A DNA stretch of 64,000 nt. Source: Narthecium ossifragum (taxonomy: Eukaryota; Streptophyta; Magnoliopsida; Dioscoreales; Nartheciaceae). Shown here piece by piece: positions 56,571 to 64,000 of the stretch. Made by a program: the position numbers and the translations under genes. Location of the stretch: the NCBI GenBank assembly GCA_963920575.1, contig OY986974.1:19572248-19636247 (forward strand), in the 5' to 3' direction. The notes under the pieces are model-generated. The model saw nothing but the letters and a program-made list of their open reading frames with translations, searched no databases and was not told where the DNA came from. Every line of letters begins with the position of its first letter. The stretch's first letter is position 1.

Positions 56571-57211
56571 GGCCATCCGTATCAGCTTCCCTACCTATCT
56601 TCCCTAAAATACTCCAATATATATTACTTCAATACTTTACAGCTTCCCTATTTACAACACCCCATATCAGATTCCTTAAACCATTCCCTACATTATTAAA
56701 ATAATCATCCCCCATCTTTCTTTTCATATTCTATTCTTCATTTATTTTTTGACATTCATATAATTATAGAATTTGTATTATATTACATAATTAAACTTTG
56801 AAGCCATTGTTTATTAATTAAAATAATATAGACAAATAATAATATATAATTTTATGCCAATAGTTCTATTAATTAAATGCTTAAAATTCAACCATCAATT
56901 TTTAACGGCCATATTCTCTAGTTTAGCAATTTTTTAATATAAATTAATAAAGAGAGAGAGAGGTAAAAGAGAGGGTGAAATAAACAAAAACAGTGAAATA
57001 AATATATCAGTTAGCATTTTTTAATATAAATTAATATATAGAGAGTGCTACAGTGCTCCCCCACATGTAAGGGAGCACTGTTTTTCTCCTCTATTATAGG
57101 GTGGCTGTAGAGAAGTTGATATAGCCCTGATTTCACCAGCCACCCTATATTTGCCACCCTAAAATAGGGTAGGGAAGCATTTAGGGTTTAGGGTGACTGA
57201 TGCGGGTGCCC
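56571..57211. mobile_element. Harbinger-type MITE, 641 bp
   Basis: GGCCATCCGTATCAG at the left and CTGATGCGGGTGCCC at the right are inverted partners with three mismatches, flanked by TAA (56568-56570 and 57212-57214). Subterminal CCCTA/TAGGGT words occur at both ends and the AT-rich interior is non-coding. Confidence 0.8.
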
Positions 57212-57670
57212 TAAGTATTTATTCGTTGGTGAAAGATCTAGAAGTTTTTCACGCAACATAGAAAAACCAGGAACATGTATCAGAGGAAAATATGATATAG
57301 CAATAAGAAAATGAGATGAAAAAACTAGCATAGCCTGCATGCAAGAAATTATCATCTACACAAATAAATCATCCAGCAATACAAAAAGAAATTCATCGCC
57401 GAAGAATGAATAGCGTATTTGAGGCTAGCATAGATGAATTTTAACAATGTGCTGTTCAGTGACAAGCTTTTTATAGAATTCATTGCAGCTGACACTCTCA
57501 GATTGTAACTTAAAAACAGGCAACAACTTGGAAACTATAGAATTTATATAAAAAAAATAAGAGGAAGGGGACTAAATCCATGCATTTGAGACTAAGATGA
57601 TCCCGAGTCCATTTGGCCCGAACGGATCTTCGATCTTTGCCGAGGAATCCTTCTCCTTCTCCTAATTCCA

Positions 57671-57693
57671 CCAACCAACCAACCAACCAACCA
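57671..57693. repeat. (CCAA)n microsatellite
   Basis: Five to six perfect CCAA units lie just outside the left end of the FAR1-type Mutator element. Confidence 0.9.
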
Positions 57694-57755
57694 AGTGATC
57701 AAAATCACACAAGAACTCATGATATAAATCTATGCACTATATATATATATATATA

Positions 57756-58087
57756 CAATCCTTTTCTCCTGGGGGACGTCGCTGAAAATAACTGTGTGCG
57801 CCTATCGCAGAGCCCATCTGCTGACTGTCCATTTACTGCGCTGTATCCAATGGCCAAGATTAAACTGCATTAAACCCTGTCTCTCGCGCGACCTGAAACC
57901 TCACCTTCCCCCCTCCCTCGCGAACCCTACCGTGGCCCCCTCTCTCGCGACCTCCCTTTTGACCTGAACGGCGACGACGAGATCCTCTCTCCCTTCTGTG
58001 GCGACGACGGGGACGGCGACCACGGGCGACGGCGACCACGAGCGACGGCGATGTCGGGGACTGCGAGCTATTTCAACGGGGACGGTG
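57756..58087. repeat. Left terminal inverted repeat of the FAR1-type Mutator element
   Basis: It is about 330 bp and ends inside ACGAGCGACGGCGATGTCGG. Its GC-rich part (57880-58087) is followed by a (CT)n microsatellite at 58119-58153. Confidence 0.88.
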
Positions 58088-58111
58088 AAGACCACCTACC
58101 TCCCCCTCCCT

Positions 58112-58157
<46 letters not shown>

Positions 58158-59135
58158 CTCTCTCGTGTTCTCCCATTGCAGATTTGTGAGCAGCAAGATG
58201 CGTGCAAGGGCGATTTGCGCCCCCCACGGAAACCCTACCTTCTTCTCCAAAACTCGTCCTCCATCTGTCGCGATCTCCCTCTTTCTCGTCGTCTTCTCTC
58301 TGCCACAAAGTCGATCTGTTCTCGTCGTCTGATTTTTGTTGAAACGGATTGTATTTCAATCTGACTCACTAGGTGTATGGTTTTCGTTCATTTTAATTTG
58401 ACTTTCAATTTTATTTGTTTTCTTTAGATTGGAACAAGAACTATACATTTTGATTAGCTCGCATTGTTGAGGTTCAGGAGATTTATGGAAAAAAACTGTT
58501 GGAGCCTTTTGAAATTGGATTCAGATTTGTGAAAAAAAAGCTGGAGCCTTTTGAAAGAATTGCCTAAGATCTAGTTTGGCTTTCTTGTGGGCAAAATTGG
58601 ATTCAGGTTTCAGATATTTGCATAACACCCCTGCTTTAGACTAATGCCTGAAATGAGAAGGTGAAGAGTTATACCAAAATTTCATTTCAGAACTACTCAA
58701 TCAAACACGTGATTGAGTGAATACAGCAAAATTTCATTTCAGAACTATTTACATGGAAACATAAATCAAAACCATCCAACCTAAATATAAAATATCACAT
58801 ACATCATACTTCCATTCACTTGAAAAATAAAAAACAGCTGAAGCCTTAAGATCTAAAGTGTTAAGAACATGTCAAGTTCTTTCCCATATACACAGCTGGT
58901 AGCTTTTTCCATTCCTTATCATTCATGTAAACCTACCAATCTCAGTCCTCTATAGCCTGCAGAACACAAAAAAGAATGGATCTAATCAGGTCAAAGTTTT
59001 ACAATAAATTTGAAAGCATATTAATGCAAATTTCTTACTATTTGGATTTTGAACCAACAAACAAACAGATTGGATTCCTTAATTTGTTGAATCCAAGCTT
59101 TAACTAGTTATAACCACAGGCCAGGTACATCTGTG
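58088..59135. other. Left interior of the Mutator element, non-coding
   Basis: It includes the (CT)n run and AT-rich sequence between the left TIR and the 3' end of the transposase gene. Frames near 58050-58360 are compositional. Confidence 0.6.
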
Positions 59136-59352
59136 TCAACAAACTACCCAAACCATATGAGAAATGAAATAGTGAAGCAACTCAGTTTTTGATCTCTTTA
59201 AAAAACTCTTCCAACTTTTGCAAGTCAGTTTACTAGTTACACAATCATCAAAATTAACACATTCTATAACAAAATTAACACACATACCATCAGAAGATTC
59301 ATTGGATTGATTTGTTTCATCAGAAGATTCATTGGATTTATTTGCATTTGAC
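59136..59352 (-). CDS. Possible C-terminal tail exon of the FAR1-type transposase
   Basis: The main frame ends NER then stop, but GCG|GTAAAC there is a good donor (exon end 59437). A TTTTGTAG acceptor before 59352 would continue in phase into SNANKSNESSDETNQSNESS, a short tandem acidic repeat, with a stop at 59136. If spliced, the protein gains about 70 residues. No transcript supports this. Confidence 0.4.
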
Positions 59353-59432
59353 CTACAAAACAACAAAGTGACACATGAATATACATTTTCACTAATTGAT
59401 AGTGTTTAAAAACATTGAACTAAATTACATGT

Positions 59433-61049
59433 TTACCGCTCATTAAGCTCTAGAAAATTTCGTTTGTCATGTTGTTGCCCACGTAATCCACATCCACGAC
59501 AGAGTCTAGCTTTACTTATTGCCTGTTCTTTTGATGTCTTCAATCGGCGACCACATCCTTTTGCCCTTACTTGGTGTGGTTCATTAATGATTCTCATTTC
59601 AGGTGTACTCTTTGTTTTGACAGATACTCCAAGCAATCTAGTTGAATTAATTTCTTTAATTTGAACATGAAGAGATCTCATCGCATTTGTTACCATCTTA
59701 GTCCCCTCTTCTGACATTGAGGCGTCATCAACCACAATCGAACAAAGTTGAGATAATGTTGCATGCCTCATCATTAATGATTGATCTGATACTTTTTTCA
59801 GTTCCTCATCATATTCATCCCACACTCTTCCAACTTTTGCTCTTCTAGTCCATCTTTGTAAGATGTATTGACTCGGCAAATAGAAGACTTGATTTACTCG
59901 AAAATATGCAATAATGTGTTTGCATGGAATTCCTTCAAATTCAAAAAACTGACAAGCACATCTCATAATATCTGAAGATTTATCATACACCATTTGCCTT
60001 ACTTTAGAAGTCCCCCCCCCCACCTTCTCAACCATATAAACACAATGGTTTTCATCTTCCCTAATCATCTTGAGCATATAGGCGGTACTTTCAAAAACCT
60101 CATTTTGGAAAATAAGGAATATTTTTCTGGTGTACACTTCACTCATTTGCTTCTCCATAGGGAATACCGATTTAAAGTGTGGTTTTTCATTAATATCAAT
60201 ATGATCAGCTCGCAACTCTTGGTGTCGTTGGTGCCCAAGTGACCTATTAAACCGTGTCATAAAATCCATCAATGAATTATTTTTGGAAAAACACCTTTTG
60301 AAAAACATATGCGAGCTTTCTGATCTTTGGCTACTTGACATTCCAGCAGAAAATATGTGTTTGACATAAGTAGGGACCCAGTTATGACGCAATTCATAAA
60401 TTGATTGTAGCCAAACATGATCTTTCAATGAACTTTTTTTTAGTGCATCTGCCCAACTTACCTCAAATTCTTCTGCACTATCTGAATTCCATACACTAGC
60501 TTGAAAAGAATGATAGTAATCTCGGAACTTGATTGGCCCAATTTTTTCGGAAAACTTATTCATAATGTGCCAAATACATAGACGGTGGAAAGTATGTGGA
60601 AGAGCTTGAGCAATGGCTTTAGACATTGCAGGATCTTGATCAGTGATAATCATTTTGGGTGGACCCTGAGGCATGGCTTTAAGCCATTGGTTAAACAACC
60701 AAACAAAAGACTCTGTGGTCTCATCATTTAAAAAATCACACCCAAAGATGACAGTTTGACTATGATGATTAACCCCTATTAACGGAGCAAATATCATACC
60801 ATACTTATTTGTGTTGTATGTCGTATCAAACACGACTACATCACCAAAAAAGTTGTATGCTCTTCTTGCAGATGGATCAACCCAAAAACAACGGGTTAAC
60901 CTATTGTCTTCATCTTTATCAAAATCAAAAGAAAATGAAATATTTTTTTCCTTTTCTGAATGGAAGAACTCATTCAACGTGTCAACATCATATCCTTTCA
61001 TTTCTTCTCTCAAATCCCTTTCGTGGTTTCTCAAATCAGTCTCGTACAC
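59433..61049 (-). CDS. FAR1/FHY3-type MULE transposase, catalytic and SWIM domains, 538 aa
   Basis: This is the catalytic part of a Mutator transposase of the FAR1/FRS lineage. Near residue 70 it has VVVFDTTYNTNKYGMIFAPL, with the first catalytic Asp. About 130-165 reads KMIITDQDPAMSKAIA, with the second Asp, then LCIWHIMNKF. Around 240, QRSESSHMFFKRC is the likely region of the catalytic Glu. The SWIM zinc finger follows at about 365-385 (CACQFFEFEGIPCKHIIAYF). The C-terminus is basic (RAKGCGRRLKTSKEQ, CRGCGLRGQ). The N-terminal DNA-binding domain is in another frame just upstream. Because the gene sits between matching TIRs, it is a transposon gene and not a domesticated host FAR1. Confidence 0.9.
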   Translation of the reverse strand: MYETDLRNHERDLREEMKGYDVDTLNEFFHSEKEKNISFSFDFDKDEDNRLTRCFWVDPSARRAYNFFGDVVVFDTTYNTNKYGMIFAPLIGVNHHSQTVIFGCDFLNDETTESFVWLFNQWLKAMPQGPPKMIITDQDPAMSKAIAQALPHTFHRLCIWHIMNKFSEKIGPIKFRDYYHSFQASVWNSDSAEEFEVSWADALKKSSLKDHVWLQSIYELRHNWVPTYVKHIFSAGMSSSQRSESSHMFFKRCFSKNNSLMDFMTRFNRSLGHQRHQELRADHIDINEKPHFKSVFPMEKQMSEVYTRKIFLIFQNEVFESTAYMLKMIREDENHCVYMVEKVGGGTSKVRQMVYDKSSDIMRCACQFFEFEGIPCKHIIAYFRVNQVFYLPSQYILQRWTRRAKVGRVWDEYDEELKKVSDQSLMMRHATLSQLCSIVVDDASMSEEGTKMVTNAMRSLHVQIKEINSTRLLGVSVKTKSTPEMRIINEPHQVRAKGCGRRLKTSKEQAISKARLCRGCGLRGQQHDKRNFLELNER

Positions 61050-61543
61050 CTAATATTTTGAATCCCACCTGCCTGAATTTCCAAAATCTTCATTTGCTGG
61101 TACGTAGGTACATTTGCGGCTGCAAATTGTTTTAATAGATTCTTCTTTGCATCAGACACATTGCGGTGTGACTTTAATAAGTGTCTTTTTGAAGGTGTTG
61201 TAAGTGAATGACTATGAAACTCTATGAATTTACTAACTTCCCAATGTGAATGACGTTTCACAATGCTTAACTTCGCCTTACAACCTTCACGTGTACTTCC
61301 CCTTTTCCTTTCACATGCGACCACATCCATTTTTTGTAGCTTCTTCTTTTGATAACTATGATCTTTTTCTCCTTCTTTAAAACAAACAAACTGTTTCCAA
61401 ATTATTTGATCATTTTTCTTCTTACTTGAATCCATCCTTGTACTAAACCCGGCTTCCTTTGCATATGAATTGTAAAAATTATATGCCTCCTCTACTTCAA
61501 TGCTATGTTTGGAAAATGTTAACATGAAAAAAACGTCATGCAA
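61031..61543 (-). CDS. FAR1-type DNA-binding N-terminal domain of the transposase (frameshifted off)
   Basis: The 170-residue frame carries the FAR1 DNA-binding fold: EVEEAYNFYNSYAKEAGFST, then KQFVCFKEG, REGCKAKLSIVKR and WEVSKFIEFHSHSL. It then runs through LLKQFAAANVPTYQQMKIL and stops. It overlaps the catalytic frame by 19 bases at 61031-61049. The usual sequence of the family runs straight on into the frame below, so a single-base change near 61040-61050 has split the gene. A short upstream start exon is possible. Confidence 0.85.
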   Translation of the reverse strand: MHDVFFMLTFSKHSIEVEEAYNFYNSYAKEAGFSTRMDSSKKKNDQIIWKQFVCFKEGEKDHSYQKKKLQKMDVVACERKRGSTREGCKAKLSIVKRHSHWEVSKFIEFHSHSLTTPSKRHLLKSHRNVSDAKKNLLKQFAAANVPTYQQMKILEIQAGGIQNIRCTRLI

Positions 61544-62211
61544 TCAATTAAATGTTTAAAGGAATTGCAAAAGAAAAACTCAAATGCAACAAAAAAAATC
61601 CACCCACTGTATTTGTTCTTCCATGTTTGCAATTTCAAATATCTTGAACTTTGGCAAACTGTAGTAATTGCCTACTCTCTGCAAAACAGACTTCCAAACA
61701 TAGAAGAGGAGAGAAGAGGATGATCAGTTTACTAGCATTGCAAAGTACTAAAAGATAAACAATCAAAGGAAAAAAATCCACCCACTATATTTGTGGCTCA
61801 GACGATGCATTTAACACTGTATTCCTCATCAAAGCAAACTCAATCCATCCATGCAATTTATAACAACAGAACTAAAAAATATAACACCACAATAGATGGT
61901 GCGGTAGGGCACCACAGTAGATTCTGACATTGAAGTTGTACTAAACATGAAAGTAGATTATGGTTTGCAGCTGTACTAAACAATCAAAGAAAAATAGGGC
62001 TTTGCAGATGTAGTAAAAAATTTGTAATGAGAAAAAAAAATAGGGCATTGCAATAGATTAGGGCTTTACAGTAGAACTATCAAAAAAAAAAAAAAAAATA
62101 GGGCATTGCAATAGATTAGGGCTTTACAGTAGAACTATCAAAAAAAAAAAAAAAATAGGGCATCGATATGCTGTTGTGAAGAGAGGAGGAAGAGAATACC
62201 TATCGCCACAG
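61544..62211. other. Right interior of the Mutator element, with tandem repeat
   Basis: This is the 5' side of the transposase gene. A unit of about 56 bp (AAAAATAGGGCATTGCAATA plus AGATTAGGGCTTTACAGTAG and so on) repeats at about 62036-62165, with A-runs between copies. Confidence 0.7.
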
Positions 62212-62540
62212 CAACAGAGGGAACTTCCCGTGGTCACGAAATAACTCGCAGTCCCCATCATCGCCATCGCTCGTGGTCGCCGTCGCCCGTGGTCGCCACA
62301 GAAGGGAGAGAGGATCCCGTCGTCGCCGTTCAGGTCGAAAGGGAGGTCGCGAGAGAGGGAGCCACGGTAGGGTTCGCGAGGGAGGGGGGAAGGTGAGGTC
62401 TCAGGTCGCGCGAGAGACCGGGTTTAATGCAATTTAATCTTGGCCATTGGATACAGCGCAGTAAGTCTACGGTCAGCAGATGGGCTCTGCGATAGGCGTA
62501 CACAGTTATTTTCCGCGACTCTCGTAGGAGAAAAGGATTA
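62212..62540. repeat. Right terminal inverted repeat of the FAR1-type Mutator element
   Basis: Inverted partner of 57756-58087. It would contain the promoter of the minus-strand transposase. Confidence 0.88.
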
Positions 62541-62555
62541 TATATATATATATAT

Positions 62556-63480
62556 GTAAATGGTATAATTACATAGTTCTTCGGCTGAATGATGCAGGAC
62601 CAGGACCAAACCCAGACCTGACTGAGTCCGATCCGGAGCAGCTCCCTAGGCGATCCGGACGTGTTCGAACTCCATCAGTCCTACTCAGATCTCCGTACGA
62701 CCGCGACCGTCAGATGAGCATAACTTTCGACCACGATGTCCGATCAGGGCGTGCGACCAGTTGAAATGACCGGCTCGACGAGCCCGTCAAGATTCATCAG
62801 AGATCAAAGATCTCTCCATGACCTTGACCTCCAAATCTCCATATTCCTTTTCCTTTGGCTTAAAATCCAGTTTTAGTGAAAAACTTTCCTTTTTAGGCAG
62901 TTTATCAGTCTTTCTATTTTTAGCAAGTTTCCTATTTCTAGTCGGTTTTCTCCTCTTTGAATTCCGGGTTTAGTTACTTGGATTAGGTTAATTCATGTTT
63001 GAGTCAATGTATGAATTGGTCTGGTCTCTCCTTAAACTTATAAAAGGAGGTTTTAGGATTTGTAACAGATAATTTTTATGATGAATGAGAATTAGGGTTT
63101 GTTTTCTCCTTTTAAGAAATCTGGTTATTTTTCCCATAGAGAGGTTCACGTTTACCCTGCGTCCCTGAATCAAACGCACCTTGAGGTCGTAGTAAGAAAT
63201 GCTGACAGGTTTCATTGCATGGAAGCTGGTTTCCATTGCAGCGTCAGCCATGGATGACACTAGACTACCTGAGAAGAGGTTAGAAGTAGTGAAAGGTAAG
63301 TAGAGTAGGCAGGTATGATGCCAAAGTGCCAACAAGGGGGGAGCTCACATTGGACTTCCCAGCCGGGTGATGGAGAGCCACCTTGTTGACTTAGGAAATA
63401 TTACCGTTAACTAACAAAAGGCAACCTAGTTAAAATTATTAAAATCATGAGCGTGCAAAGGCTCAATTCCTTCGAACTCA
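62556..63480. other. Unassigned, LTR-like promoter features
   Basis: No gene was recognised. CTTATAAAAGGAGG near 63036, followed by TGATGAATGAGAATTAGGGT, resembles the TATA and transcription-start region of an LTR, but I could not define ends. Confidence 0.35.
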
Positions 63481-63504
63481 GTTCGAACAGAGGTGTTGGA
63501 GCTG

Positions 63505-63735
63505 CGGAAAAATTGATGATGATGGATGATGAGAAGTGGTGGAAAATGGATGATAAGAAGTGGTGGAAAATGGACGATGGACGATGAGAAGTGGTGGAAA
63601 ATGGATGATGAGAAATGGGTGATAAGAGATGGACGATAAGAAATATGGATGATGAGAAATGAGTGATGAAAAATGGATGATGAGAAATATGGATGATGAC
63701 AAATGGGTGATGAAAGATGGACGATGAATAATACT
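63505..63735. repeat. Minisatellite, GATGATGAGAARTGGTGGAA type
   Basis: About ten imperfect units of 18-24 bp built of ATGGATGATGAGAAATGG variants lie in tandem. Open frames here are compositional. Confidence 0.85.
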
Positions 63736-64000
63736 AGAACTAATCCTATTAATGATAGAACTACTTCTATGAATGAAAGCTTTATTATAGAAAATTAAAA
63801 TAAAGAAAAGGCTTAATTACTGAAATTTAAAAGTACATGAAGATAAATAAAGCTACATTGAAAATAAAGATAAAAGGCTACATAGTAAAAGATTTCAACA
63901 GTCGCAATTAAAGAATCTAGGAAAGAGTAGGATCTCTCGGTTTGAACAGATTAGGAGGAGGTTTTGTTAATGGTTGCCATTTTGATTAGCTGAACCAAGA
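63736..64000. other. Unassigned AT-rich edge sequence
   Basis: Nothing was recognised in this terminal stretch. Confidence 0.5.

Larger units (their letters stand above)
57738..62555 (-). mobile_element. Near-complete Mutator element with FAR1-type transposase, 4.8 kb
   Basis: Long inverted repeats bound the element: about 57756-58087 and 62212-62540, sharing AATCCTTTTCTCCT, GAAAATAACTGTGT, CAGAGCCCATCTGCTGAC, ATCCAATGGCCAAGATTAA and CGTGGTCGCC blocks. Both ends abut (TA)n tracts (57738-57755, 62539-62555), so the target duplication is masked. The interior holds a minus-strand transposase gene, split by one frameshift. It is otherwise complete, with TIRs still highly similar, and is the youngest-looking large element here. 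Confidence 0.9.

Noticed and set aside
59433..61543. Host FAR1-related transcription factor gene
   Set aside because: Matching 330-bp inverted repeats bracket it, so it is the transposase of a mobile element.
63478..63702. 74-codon Ser/His-rich frame
   Set aside because: It is the translation of a GATGATGAGAA minisatellite.

Overview
The window is nuclear DNA of a flowering plant. The evidence is intron-rich genes with GT-AG splicing, nuclear genes for organellar-type translation proteins, and many plant transposon families (Ty3/gypsy, Ty1/copia, TRIM, LINE, SINE, hAT, Harbinger-like MITEs, Mutator/FAR1). I cannot name the species. Gene density is low and most of the sequence is layered transposon.

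Layout. 1-3262: two broken Ty3/gypsy polyproteins, both on the minus strand. 4327-27179 (minus): an HflX-type GTPase gene of 13 exons over about 23 kb. Its exon lengths sum to exactly 542 codons and every splice phase closes. Its introns hold hAT elements (one nested in another), Harbinger-like MITEs, a LINE tail with a clean target duplication, and a 0.7-kb TRIM retrotransposon. 27180-30326: intergenic MITEs, a tandem array and a small Mutator-type element that ends about 220 bp before the next gene. 30327-30851 (plus): an intronless, mitochondrial-type bL12 (L7/L12) gene. 30852-37146: no recognised gene, with low-complexity sequence and a GTAACTTGTACA repeat field.

37147-50276 is a nested transposon block. 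A decayed copia element carries a SINE in its leader. Its 3' LTR holds a GC-rich MITE and a long-TIR Mutator element with a captured ORF, and a 2.25-kb solo LTR sits inside that Mutator element's right TIR. Next to it is a second long-TIR element carrying pieces of a UGT84-like glucosyltransferase in both orientations, split by another solo LTR. The two solo LTRs differ in their ends, but both carry doublets of the palindrome GATCGATC at a fixed 21-22 bp spacing upstream of a TATA box. I regard this as the most unusual signal in the window.

50277-57500: a possible first exon, a 144-bp tandem duplication, a SINE, a broken 2-oxoglutarate/Fe(II) oxygenase pseudogene (minus) interrupted by two LINE tails, and a 641-bp MITE. 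57738-62555: a nearly complete Mutator element with about 330-bp TIRs and a FAR1-type transposase broken by one frameshift. 62556-64000: unassigned sequence and a minisatellite.

The only genes that look functional are hflX and bL12, both predicted to act on organellar ribosomes. Their proximity may be chance. All exon models come from reading the sequence by eye with family knowledge; no alignment or transcript data were available.
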